Made by a program: the position numbers and the translations under genes
NCBI GenBank assembly: GCA_002633005.1
Contig: NMRA01000335.1
Coordinates: forward strand, 272,475 to 336,474
Length of the DNA: 64,000 nt
Reading direction: 5' to 3'
Origin: Phoronis australis
Lineage: Eukaryota; Phoronida; Phoronidae
Shown: one piece after another, positions 33,078-45,734 of the stretch
How the letters are laid out: each line of letters starts with the position of its first letter
Numbering within the stretch: the first letter of the stretch is position 1
Notes under the pieces: generated by a model
The model's database searches: none
What the model was told of the DNA's origin: nothing
Seen by the model: the letters and a program-made list of their open reading frames with translations, nothing else

Positions 33078-33330
33078 CATGCGTGCAGCCGGGGGGGTGG
33101 GTTCGGGGGGCTCGAACAAGTCCCCTCCCCCGTTGGCGAATTTGGCAAAAAAGGTACGCCTCAGAGAAACAAAAAAGTCCGAGAAAATGAGACAAAAGTC
33201 CACTAAAAACGGCGCAGACGCACAGTTATGAAGGTGGCACCTCGTTTTTTTAGTCCTCCCGCTTTTTTAGCAAAAGGTCCACTTAGTCAAGAATTCGAGC
33301 CCCCCCATATTAAAGGCTGGGCGCGCGCAA
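33078..33330. mobile_element. G-rich inverted-repeat element, about 250 bp
   Basis: It runs from CATGCGTGCAGCC...GGGGGGCTCGAA to TTCGAGCCCCCCC...GGCTGGGCGCGCGCA, so the ends are inverted copies of each other. The interior has no ORF. This is the structure of a non-autonomous DNA transposon (MITE). Confidence 0.7.
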
Positions 33331-34154
33331 GGAAATGGGAAGATTCTCGTTGAGCATAGCTGAGTATTTAATGAAAGCGTATTGAGTTTCGAATTTTTCA
33401 AAGGCTTTATCCTGCCGCATCAGGGCATTTTTTTCCTACAGCAGGGTTGTTTGATTAAAATGGACATCAGAGAGAACATTTTCGCTTCAAAATAAGCCAA
33501 TTTAGTCACAATTTATTTACATCGCCTGTAGGGGAAGTTTCCGACTGCTATTAGCAAATTTCAAGTTACGGGTAAAGTGTTCACTGTTTTACACAGAGCT
33601 GTGTGCACGTGATAGAATTCCCTATTATCCGAACTATAAACTGGTACACAAATATTTTTGGATTTGAAAATAGAGCCCAAATGAATTACACGAACTTATC
33701 CAAAAAAAACGTGGCCCCTACAACGATCTTCGCCTCCTCATGGGATGGGGGCACACTCCCACAGACAGCACAACTTGTGATAACGTGTCCGTTGTCTAAA
33801 CGATGTCGCTCTCACCACACTACAGGCAGGCGTGTCTGTGATTAGACATACATGTATTCGTGCACGAGTCTGTATCAGGGTAATCTTATGGTATTTATAT
33901 CGAATGGCATCTCACAAACCATGGAAACTAGTGTACAGTAATACTTAATTGAAGTATCGATTGGCGGAAATTTTATTCAAAAATCGTTTGACACAGAGAT
34001 TTACATTTATAGAGTGTCAAGAAGTCAAGAGTTCGTTAAAAACGTAATGACATTCGTTGCTGGATAACTTCACCAGAAGGGCACTAAACTGTTGAGTTAT
34101 ACTATGTCAAGAAGTCACTGTGACCAGACTACCTTGTCAGAGGCGCTGTATTCA

Positions 34155-34275
34155 GTCCTTTGTTTACGTGGGCGGCGCGGCAATGAAATAAGTGAGGGTT
34201 AAGCCCCCCCGGCACCCTATGGTGCGCCGCCCATGAGTAGTGCCACGGTGAGCTGTGATCAAACGCCCCGGGGAG
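34155..34275. repeat. C-rich repeat with GCACCCTATGGTGCGCCGCCC
   Basis: Contains GGCGGCGCGGCAATG and, inverted, GGTGCGCCGCCC. Its reverse complement resembles the sequence near 51395-51440 (GGCGACGCACCGTAGGGGGC), and less clearly 61600-61690. Confidence 0.45.
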
Positions 34276-34984
34276 GCAGGAATCTTAGGTAAGGGGACAT
34301 AGATGAACTTCCAAATCTCGGGCGATATATGTATATCGGGCCAAACTGAATCTAGCTATTGAAACATGGCTTCAAACATGCCACGTATTTATACTTCATC
34401 GGGGAAATTTCACGCAGATACCCAATGTTCCTGTCTAGCGCGGATTTTTTAAAATCACTTCGACATTCACAGCACTGGAAATATCGTCAGACCAAAACTT
34501 ATATCAAGCAAAAACAACGATCTCCAACTAGAGTCTTGCCATCACTATCACCAATTGCAGTGACTTCCCTTCCCCTATGATCCCCGGTCAAAGTTGTTTA
34601 ATAATATCAAGCCCTGCGGTAAAGTCTTACCCTTTTAGGGCACAATATGGCGGCCAAGTAAAAAACAACTGTTTTCATCTATATATGTTCCTTACCTCGT
34701 CACTTCGTCGGTTAAATGCAGTAAAAGTGGTAAGAACATACACAGAAATACATAGCCTCTCTATTTTGCTAGACTGGTCTCATTTACTCCACATGTTTTC
34801 TCTCATTACCAAAATAAAAACACATTTCATTACGTGAACGGAAACATAAGAACGGCGAGACTCCGTACACTAATCAGCTGACAAGACGGGGGTGCGTTTC
34901 TGCGTATACACAAGATCACGCAAAATCGAGCAATTAAAGGCGACTGTTTCAAGAGTATCCCCGTGACCTTACCAGCGTACTCTG

Positions 34985-35010
34985 GCAAAGTGGCGGCCAC
35001 TAAAGAGTTG
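34985..35010 (-). promoter_or_regulatory. Candidate 5' untranslated exon end of the aGPCR
   Basis: Minus strand reads GTGGCCGCCACTTTGCCAGA ending GCTG|GTAAGG near 34977, a good donor in locally CpG-richer DNA about 3.8 kb upstream of the acceptor at 31190. Linkage is a guess. Confidence 0.15.
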
Positions 35011-35219
35011 GTCGAAGAGATTAGAATATTGAATAACGGGATAGGATTCCCTGTTTCCGCTACTATATCCGCGAGTACCTCGCGTCAAAGGAACGCGGCT
35101 CTAGCGCACGCAAAATCTGAAATTAGACCCACTCATGCTTTCAGAGTGCTCGATGCATTGATCTGTTACGCCTCGTTCAGTCAGAAGCTGAAATGACTTA
35201 AAATTGCTTCCAAAATCGA

Positions 35220-38060
35220 GCGCCTGATTAGAGAGACAAGCTATGAATGCACCGGGGCCTATAGTTACAAATCTAGTTTATTTCTTTTAAATTAAAGTCT
35301 ACCGCCCAAGAGAAATCACATTAAAGAACTTCGCAATGCATCGCTTATAATTGAACAAATACAACTAATTAAAGATTGCCTACAGATGTCGCCTTTCTTT
35401 ATTTTCTTTTATGCTTCTAGCAATAAATATTTACGAATTAACAAAACTTCCAGGCAATTTCATGCTGTCTACCTTCATTGATTATCACTGTCAACTTTGC
35501 ACATCGGATGTGAGCAACCAATCGCACATAATGTAGTCCCAGGCAAATAACATGTTTTTTCAATAAGTAAGTTGTTTTAAACAATGCGTGCACAACAAGA
35601 TCTGATTTGTTTGACAAATGGGAATAACATTCAGCTTTGTTAGCTGGTTCGGGACATCAGACTTTACCATTTATATTACATTTTATTGTTTTTTGACTCA
35701 GATCATATCGTCATACCCCGCCAAAACTAAACTCTTTCGAAAGTCATGTATTGTCTATTGTGCAATGCCCTTCGGAACCAATTTGGCAGCTTAGTTTTCA
35801 ATAACTGTCTCGTTCTCTTTGGACTATTCTTGTAATCTGGTGAACGTTTTCGAGAATATTCGCGCGTTGACTCAGACGGTTAATGGGTAAACTAGCGTGT
35901 ATAGCACTTTATAACATCATAAACATATTACTACCCACCGTAAACGTAACCTTACGTGAACCTTGCATAGTCCGCAGCAAGACTACCAGCCAATCTACTG
36001 AATGTATATTGCAAAAATAGCTGAGGCTTTTCTTTAGTCGCTAATAAGATTTAAAAACATAGTAAACTAGTTATAACTAGCCTATACACATTGATATTCC
36101 AAACTGCATGCTAAAATGTCTTCATCTGACGAGACATTTGCCCCATACTTGTATGTTGTTTATTTACTGTCAGTACTTCTGCGTGAGATGGTTAACACAT
36201 GTTTTCATTATTTCTTCAATTGATTTTGTTCCGCTGACGAGCGAATAAGCGCCCTAGGCAGGTGATGTAGTCGGTGTCGTGTGTGTTAATATTTGCCACG
36301 CTTCTTTACTTACGGTTGTTACCGAGGCTTGTTTCAACTCATAGTGTTCCCCCGGTTTGGCAGTGAGATAGACTACATTACTGTGGCTATATATATGTGG
36401 ACAATACAATACTTTCTTGAGCCCACAGTTAAATTAAAGCGTGCGAGCGATTTAAAATGAAAATACTAGCCACTGGAATATCGATCGCTAAGGCATTGCA
36501 TTTGTATTGTAGATCTGGGAAAGCGTGGAGCTTTACTGACATATTGGTTTGTTGCTCGTGTAACATAGACAAATGGGCAAGAACAGTGTAGCCAACTAAC
36601 TGAACACCATATTAACCTCGCCTGTCTGAACACACAAGTGCACGATCTCTCAGCTATTACTTATTCGTACACATGCCAGAGGGACTTGTCGTATAACTGC
36701 AGGGCTTAACACTGCGCGTAATGTCAAACTACAGATTAAATGTGGTCGAACCACGAGCACATTAACATTTACATACCTTTGCCATCCTCCTAAGCTTTAA
36801 TAACGAACCGGACGTGATAGCTATCTGTTTGTTTGAAGACAGAAGATCAGCGAGTAGAACATCCAACGATGGCAGGCTGCCGGGGTGGCAACTGCACTGC
36901 GAGTGTGGAGGAATATTGATCGACCAGTTTGCAAAATGGCTCGTGTTTCAAATGAAGGCACGCTTAAGATTCACGCCTCAATTGTCGATCGATATACAGT
37001 AAATGGGTCTCGGATATCTTTTTAGGAAAAACAATAAAAAGGACGGGGCTCATTTCGCTTGCGGTATAGATCAACGAAGGCCGAGTAGTACGCAGCACTG
37101 CGGGATATTGGGCGGTCGATAGAAAAACTTCGTTGAACACACAAACGTGTACATTTGTCACATCGGCGACTTTCTTTTTTTGAGAGTGCTGCACACTTTT
37201 AGTTAAATCTAAAAATTGACTTAGTGATTCAAATTCAGACGCTTGGCGAGTCAGTAAATGTCAGCACAGGCCGTAACAGGGTTCATCGCACGTGACGAAG
37301 TGTAATGGGCACTTTGACTGACTTATTTGTCGTCTACACTTCATTATATTTGTTATAATTACAGCTCAATCTAGCTGTACTGAAGACAGCACGGGACTTT
37401 TTCTCCACTGCTATCTTTATCGAAACACTCGTTAACTCTTTGAATCGCGAAAGTAACTCCATCGATAGATTAACTAACTCTATAGAAATAACAATTCCAT
37501 CGATAGAGATACGGGACTTGCGTCGTGCTGACCTTTTACAGCCACCGCAATGTATATGTATCAAAATAATTCTTAATCTCAAATGTTTTTTGAATTATAT
37601 CAAAAATGAAATTCATTGTGTTTTCTTTTGCTGAATTGTGTGGACATAGCACCAAGAAGAGCGGGAGTATTATTTTGAGCAAGACGCCAATAGGTGACGC
37701 TAAAAATCGGCAGGAGTGCGTATCCTGCGGTTGACTCAATGCTTCCCTCGTTTCATAATCGCCTTATTAAAAATACATGAATAAATGAAAGTATTAAACG
37801 TTACACCCCCTAAACAAGGACTAAAACAACGGTTTTCAAAGCTTTGCACACATGTCCATTGCATTAAAACTTCATTTATAGATGTAGACAAAACATGTTT
37901 TGCGCGTTTTGCATCAAATTTGCGGTATTGTTTTTTTTTCTTCTAATTTTATGATTTCTTCTCAACGTGTACTACGTAAAGCAGCGTCCGATGTTGACAT
38001 GGGCAATGTGTCCAAGTCGTGGACCAAGTTAACTTGGTCGGGTGACTTACTTGGTCTGCG
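35220..38060. other. Intergenic, no supported feature
   Basis: AT-rich, with short ORFs of random-looking composition. A CTATCGATAG-like pair (37459-37508, CATCGATAGA repeated) is the only local regularity. Confidence 0.4.
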
Positions 38061-38067
38061 ACATCAA

Positions 38068-38390
38068 CCATTGGCGGATCTAGGATACCATAAGGGGGGG
38101 CCCAAGATGTTGCCTCGGAGAATTGGGCAAAGCGCCATTGTACGCACAGGCGGCCCGAAAAGTTGCGGGGGCTGGCGATGTGGACGTGTACCCAAATTCT
38201 ATCGGAGGACTAAAAAAAAGGGAACACGGTTCCGCCGCGTTCTGCCCCCCACCCCCCACTTCAAATTGGTGCACTCGATATTCCTTCACGCTGCCGCTGT
38301 TTAATTTTCCCTGAACCAGCCAATGGGGGGGGGGGAGACGGGCCCCCTGCCCCTCCCCCCTAAATCCACCCTAAATCCGCCTATGTCAAC
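38068..38390. mobile_element. G/C-run inverted-repeat element with GGCGGATCTAGG ends
   Basis: Left end TTGGCGGATCTAGG and right end CCTAAATCCGCC are inverted copies, and G- and C-runs lie just inside each end. About 320 bp. Related ends occur at 49.5, 50.6, 58.75 and 59.05 kb. Short ORFs across it are shadows. Confidence 0.65.
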
Positions 38391-38399
38391 ATACAGAAA

Positions 38400-41300
38400 T
38401 GAGCAGTACATCACATGGATACTCAGGCTGGATGGGCCATAGAAATTACTCGACAGAAAACAAAGCAACTTGACAGACACATATCTGAAATCTTTTGTTG
38501 TGCAAACGTAAATTTAACCAAAATGAACAGTTATTCAGTAAAGAGACAACTTAATAAACTAAGAGACAACAAGACCAATTTGAAAACCATATCATTCCTG
38601 GCTGGCACCAACACAGGGCCCGAGTGATTTTTGAGCGATGACAGGCATACCAATAGACCAAAACAAACCAAACAAATGAACAATTATGACACAATTAGAG
38701 TATTGTAGTACTGCACAAGTTTGATGAAAATGCAGACGAATCTGGCCTATATAGATGACTTTACGTCCGAATAACCGAGGAACTTATTTCTATGTTATTA
38801 GTGAAATGAACATTTTCCCATAGCCAAATTGTTTTCATTTATAGAAAGCTCTTTAGAAACTTCAGAGTTCAGATTTTTTGCAGAGAAATGTTGCTTTTCA
38901 GATTTTAGGTGTGTTCCCTGCAACAGAATCTAAAATAAAAGAGTAGGAAACAACCAGATGACCACCTGAGATTGCCAATTTTAAGGCCAGGGGATACTTT
39001 GATTTGCAAACAAAAGTACGATTTTATAGTTGATCAAGAGGGAGGATATAATTCTTTGGGAGTTTGCCATCATTCCTGTCATCATAGCGTGGACCTCGTT
39101 TTGCTTAACTTTTTTGCCATCATCTGATCCACTTCTCTGTGTGTGATACAATCTCCTTGAGAAAGAATTAAGTTTCACGTACCGGTAGGCAAACTGTTGT
39201 TTACAGCTATTTTTACTTTTTGTTGTCTTCAATCCATTAACTACAGAAAATAAATCAAATACACTGGGTGATGTCGAAGAGGCACTAACAAAACACAAAT
39301 GAATTTCCAATTAGTGATTGCACGCTCAGTTCATGTTAAGTAAACTTAGTTGAGGAGCATTTATTTATAGGTACCCTGAGTACATGCATAGCTATTTTCT
39401 CTTCTCTTAATGACGAAGCTTTAATGTGTTGGAGGGGTGTTTTGGTGCTGTCTTGGGACTGAAGCTAATCTATTTCTCCTGGTTTTATCTCGACTGTCAC
39501 GTATGGATCAATCTCAGTCCCTAGCTGAAATAGTTCTATCACAACAAATAGACTAAAAAGAGAGATCCAGGGTACAGACTACTGTACATGGGATTCTAGG
39601 AACTGAAGCAATACACAATTACGGCCATAAAAGTGACTAAACTGTGTATTTGACATATTTACTTCAATGTTGTTAACCAAGCATATGTGGAACGTTTGAC
39701 AAAATGATGATGGTTTCAAGAAATTGTCAAATGGATTTAGAGGTTGCACTCTACCATGACAAAAGAATAGTTTATAAAGTTGTGACATCAGCGTATTTCT
39801 AAGCTGTAAGTCACCTTGGTTAGCTTCAGTCTCATTTCGGGATGCATATAAAACGTACAGTAAGCTTGTTCAGAGTGTTTCTTTTAATACTTGTACGAAA
39901 ATGGAGAATTAGTTTACTTTGGTTAAATTCAATGTAGTGACCATTTTTAGTTTACACATTCAAATGAAAAACTATAAATAATGAATAGACAAGATTGCTT
40001 ATTTAGGTTAATAATGTCTAAGATTCTCTTGACAACTGTTGCCAACTTCATTCAAGTCTGCCATTATCTTGTGTCTTGTTCTACTCACAGGTGTTCATTT
40101 AAATGGATGACACCAGGGACGTCTGCATAACCAACTTACACAGGGACATATAATTGCGCAACTGAAATAGTTCTCAATATATGATATAGCTGTAAAGCTA
40201 TTATATCCACTATTACGAAAATATCATCACGTTCTGGAAAGTGCATGAATGAAAATGAAAGCTTGTGTTAAATCACCAAGGCCTGTACAGAAAATCATTA
40301 CAAATTTTGTATTGATACACCACCTTCACATCAACTTATTATTTTGTAAAATCATAAATATTGGATGCAGTGTTTCCAATAAGCTATTCGGAATGTTCCA
40401 CGAGAGCTAGGAAAATAGGAATTTTATGATATTCACCTAAAATTGTTTAAAACAAAAATGATACTTTAATTTTAAAAAAACGCAACAGCATTATTGAAAT
40501 TTCATCAGGAACATTTAGATCAAAAAATGAAACTTGTCGGTGTTATTGACAGCTTTGTTTTCCTATCAATGCACCTTCTTTATTTGCTTTACTAAAAATA
40601 CCGGGTCTTGTGACCCGGTTAATGGCAAGCTGTTAAAATGTCGAAAATCGAATTCTACCGTTTTTCTACTTTTACTGAATTTAAACCTACTGGGCCAAGT
40701 TTCATAAAAGTCATATGCCGTATAGCAACAGTGACGTCGCATTATCACGCGCCACGTTGTTATTGTTGAACAATTCTCCTGACGTCATGCAACAATCAAA
40801 CTTACCCAACGGATAACTTTGAAATTTTATACAACCCAGCCGAGTTGTTTAGCCACTCGGTAAAATACACATACTTGTCGCCAAGGTCCTACATAACATG
40901 AAACAAAATAAAAAACACAACTATGTAAGCAATCGCGGTATTTACTTTCATTATTAGCCCCGTTCCGTTAACAGAGGCTATGGTGAGATTACCATGGCGT
41001 AGTTTCACGACACTATTTTAGTCTTAACTTAGATTGAAATAACAAAGCTGTCATTCCAACCCGTGTCACCTTGCGCTTCAGTGTTGAACAACGCTGGTGA
41101 TGCAATACCAACAATTAAACTTGAGACTTTTAAAAAGTTTCTTGAAACGAACCCCAGGACTAAGATTTCTCTTTCATCAAAATTATGATACGTACCCTAT
41201 TAAAAACAGAGCATACAATACGATCAAAGTGGACTAGTTTGAACGGCACACCATATAGATGACGCAGATCTACTCCAGCTCCTAGTATAGAAACCTTTTG

Positions 41301-44300
41301 AAATTAACAGGCTTTTTGAACATTGCCTGGTGAAAAGACTAAGTGATCCCGTAAATTTAGGATAGGCATGCTGTATATGTCACCAAGATTGTTTTCAAAA
41401 CAAGCAACATTTCCAAATTACTAGAATTTATAACAAAACAAACTGATAATGTATTCGTTTAAACGTGAATAGTCAATAGTGAATTCAACAACTTCTTTAT
41501 AAATATTGGCCCAACATTAGCTAAGTAATTACCAGTCCACGCTGACTCTAAATCTAATTCTTATATAACCTTGCCCAGATAAAAATCAAAATTCCAAGCG
41601 GCAAATAAAAACGATGTTTTAAAGTCCTAAGGCAATATCACAACTCGTAATTTAGTACAGGATTTGACAACATTTCCATCAAACTCATGAAATTACTCGT
41701 GTCATTATCATAATGATAAAACCAATCACAACCATCATCAATCAATGTTTTGACACAGGAAATTTTTCCAAATGATTTGAAAATTGCCAAAGGAAATGAC
41801 TTAGACGAACCTAATACTAACAACTTTAGGGCTTTCCCTCTACTTTTTGTCTTCTCAAAGTTATTAGGAAAAATGCCCATGACCAGATTTAAAACTAAGT
41901 TACTACAAACAATCTCCTATATGAGTATCTAGAAGTTTTTCAGAAATCAAGGACAAAAGAATTCGTAACACTCGAACTAACTGACAGAATGAACCGACAT
42001 CTGAACAAGCCTTTCGTTAGAACATATTTTTAAGTTTTCGAGAATAACGTTTGACGACTCTTGTCCTGGTCTAAACATGTTAATCTGGTGCGAACAAACT
42101 ATCTGTGACGTACTCAATGAATTCAAGAAACGTTTGAATTTTTTTACCAAGATTTTCTACTCCTTGATCCACACTCACGTAATTTTTGGCATCGCAATAT
42201 GGGGATTTAAGAATGTCAGTAGATTACAATTCCTTCAGCCGTACGAATAATCACAAACTCACGTTATTTTGTCAATGCAGATCCAATATGCAAATCATTC
42301 GATACCTCTGCCTGAAGACAATCTTAATATATCCTGCTTTATTAAGAGTTTTTCCACAACCAACTTCCACATTGTTTTGAAAACAATTTCATTTGCTGTT
42401 ACCGAAGTAGCAGACCAATTAAAAATTCTAGTTCGTGAGATACCAAGACTAAATCACGGCAACTCACTGTTTTCATATTCCTAGAATCATCAATGGAAAT
42501 AAAATATTCTCATCAGAGATGCATTTTCACTGGCAGGACCTTTAAGATATTACAGGAACAAAGTTTTGGATATTTATTTAGCATGCACTAAATCAATTGG
42601 TTCCTACTAAACCTATCTCCACCGCCATTAACAATTCGATAATTGCGCTATTGCACAGAAACACTAACTGTACTCATTCTTCCGCTCATAGACGCACGCG
42701 CACACGCACACGCAAGCGTATACAGTTATTGCTTACACGTTTTAATTGTTGAAACAATCTGCTCTTGCTTTTCCCTGCGGAGTAAATACATGCACCTTTG
42801 ATTATTTTCCAGGACATCAGGTTCATTTGTTTTTGTTTTGTATTTTTTTTTATTCAGTTATTGAAGTACTATTGATTTCAGTCTTCCAATCGTATGTCAA
42901 ATGCAGAAATAGCGAATGATAAGTTCTGGGGTTTTAAGTAGATAAACCCACCCGATGAAACGTCCATGGGTATTTATTAGGGAAATTATGCCGAATTTAT
43001 TTGGTGTTACAACTTGTGGTGTCAATTGTCCAGACAGTGGGGCTTTTATTCGGAAATTTCTTCTTAAAAGCCCGCTATGCGTCAATTTTTAGTCAAAATT
43101 TCAGTTTTGTGAAGCATTTATCCTTTACAAAAACGAACAAAATGCTAGCGAACTATGCATTTGTTAACATAAAATTAAAAAAGCATTTTTAAGTAAAAAG
43201 TCAAAGGCAGGAAACCTGTGACTTTCCGTTTACGCTTCCCCTTTTCCGAATAAACGCTCGAGCTTTTATTGGGTGTTACTAAAACGTCTGAAGTTTTTCA
43301 TTTTCCGAATACACGCCCATGGGCTTATCTTCAGAAAACCCCGGTGCCTTCTCATATTTAGCATTCTTTTTTGAATTATGTTGTATTCCATTGTGTTGTA
43401 TGGTGGACCTCAATGAAGCCTGTGGCGTTTGTTTTTGAGGATCTCCGGCTTATATATATTTATATGTATATGTAGGCCATACATGAACATCTCTGTCGCG
43501 TTGGTAAACGAACGAAAATAGAAGATCGACTGCAATTTAAAAGTTTTGATGATTTCAGTTCTCGTTCTGTCACCTGCTAATGCATCATTTGCTTCAATCT
43601 TGAAATATTGTTTCAGAAATCAACAAAAAAATCAAACTCCGTATCTCACAAATTGGATATTACGGCCCTTGGTGAGTGGTCATTTTCCACAGTTGCCGTG
43701 TAATTCGCTACAAGTGTAGGTCACGCGTGACCATTTACCAGACTTTAAAAAGGATTTTCCTCCAAACCTTTGAGGGTTGTCGAGGGTTACAGAGCATTTT
43801 TTCTTTCAGAGAACTGGATAGGGAAGTACCAAAACCGGGTTTGGTATCCTTTCAACAAAAAAGTTCTCTGCTCCAATGACATTGTGAGCAGTCCGGCCAT
43901 GGTGATCGCAACCCGCGTTTCATGACTCATAACACTCATTCTACTGTGCAATCCTATTTTGCACTTAGTGACTCCCGCAGCTTTAAAGCTACAAGTTCGA
44001 ATCTGAACTCAGAATTTTGAGATTTTACTCGACTAAATTTCAAGTTTTTGCTGGTCAGTTTGTAACTCGAATCTGGATGCAACTTTGGGCAACACAGGCG
44101 TGTTTGCGTAACCTATAATATACCGTAACAAAGACAAAAAATTAAAAGAGAACGGTATATTTTCGAGGTGAGTTTCGTGTAAAAAGATTAGATCCCCGGC
44201 TCAGGTATCAGGTACATTCACCAGGCTCCTTATAGTAATACAGAGGGTGACTGTGAGACATCTGGTGAACGTGCAGCATTGTATGATCAGAATAACAATG

Positions 44301-44580
44301 ATTTGAGGTATTTCAGGACAACATGCAACCAAACGCAGTACACAAATATGAATGGATCATATCTACACATGTCAATCACTTTGATACACTAACTCCGTGT
44401 TTTCGAGCAAGCGTCAGCTCCCTAAACGTGTCGCTGTTCAACTGTAACTGAGATGCCTCTTGAAAACTGACAATTTCCGACATAATTCAGTGGGTACGTT
44501 GTAGCTAAAACACGCGATCGCAGTTTTTCTGAGACAGGAAATTCCGTGTATTGAGAGTGGTTTGAACTCGACATGAGGGT
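38400..44580. other. Long intergenic stretch without recognised genes
   Basis: I see no exon with family resemblance, only AT-rich short ORFs and a short CA/CG-rich run (42685-42720). Confidence 0.4.
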
Positions 44581-44583
44581 AGT

Positions 44584-44723
44584 GTTCAGTAACGCTAGGA
44601 CATACTCGCTAAGACTTCGCTAAAAGCAAGACTTCGAGAGATGTCGTGAGATATTGCCGTGTATTTTAAATGAGAACACGTGATTTTGGCTAGATTTTTC
44701 TAGCCGCGAGATAGCTACTGAAC
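44584..44723. mobile_element. Inverted-repeat element, GTTCAGTAACGCTAGGACC family (copy 1)
   Basis: Begins GTTCAGTAACGCTAGGAC and ends AGCTACTGAAC, an imperfect inverted match, about 140 bp. Interior motif GATATTGCCGTGTATTTTAAA is shared with later copies. Confidence 0.75.
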
Positions 44724-45662
44724 GCTGATTATGTGAACGTGTGATGTCAGATACTGTACTGTCTTCGAGTCACCTGACATTCTTCCATATGTTGACAGTT
44801 TCTTGTTTGTTTGCACAAGTTATTAAATATTAAAATTAGGTTCAGAAACTTTGGACTTATGTGTTACACGACTGAGATAATGAAAGAAAGATTTTGTCTG
44901 GGGAATCGGTATGAACAATTTGTAGAATTTGACATTTTCAACGTCTGGGATCATTCCATGGCAGAGTCAGTGTTATCGTGTTAGCGACTGAGACGATTCT
45001 TGGCCTATAATCACCTGAGAGACGATTTCATTTGTTCGGCAATAAATACATAATTCACCTGTTATCGTACCTAGTAACTCGAGCAAACGGCTTTTATTAT
45101 TACATGTTCATCGTTTTATTGTGACAATGTGATACAGAATTAAAAACACCGCCGCTTCATCAGTCGTACTTAGGTGCGTAATATTAAAATCATCAAAACA
45201 TTTATATGTAACTGGAATCTCATGTGCGATTATCTTAAACCCTCGTAAGTTTCTAGTTTGGCTGATACGTATTACAAGTTTGCTCCCTTTTACCCGAGCA
45301 GACGACAATTCATCTGTTCATCTGCCTGAGGGACTTTACCATCTTCGGTCGTTTGGCATCGATTTATGCCTTGAGTATTAAAATACCTTTCCAATTTTAA
45401 TTTTCCGCTCGAGTTTTTTAGAAGACTTTTGAGTAAAATGACAGACTCTTTGCAAATGTTGACGCGCTTGTGATACAATGTGGCACAGTCTATAAATTGA
45501 GTGCATGCGTATATTCGTAATACCCGTATGCAAACAACGTTAGGTGTGTAATCAGCGTGCATCAAGGTCCAGATCGAGATCAGTTACGCGCAGGTATAGG
45601 ACAGTCATTATTCGTCGAGGTGGCAAGCTAGACACAGGCACACAATAACCGAGTATAGACTG

Positions 45663-45734
45663 ATGGCTCCTGCCACGGACCTTGCGTTTGAGGGAGCAGG
45701 ACAAATAGAAGGTTTGGAGATATGGAGAATTGAG
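45663..45734 (+). CDS. Gelsolin-like exon 1 (start codon)
   Basis: Encodes [20 protein letters not shown] and WRIE, 24 codons, donor GAG|GTGAGT. This Met is the only one in the open frame and G follows it at +4. Confidence 0.88.

Noticed and set aside
37900-38304. 134-codon plus-strand ORF
   Set aside because: Mostly inside the 38.1-38.4 kb inverted-repeat element; no family resemblance.
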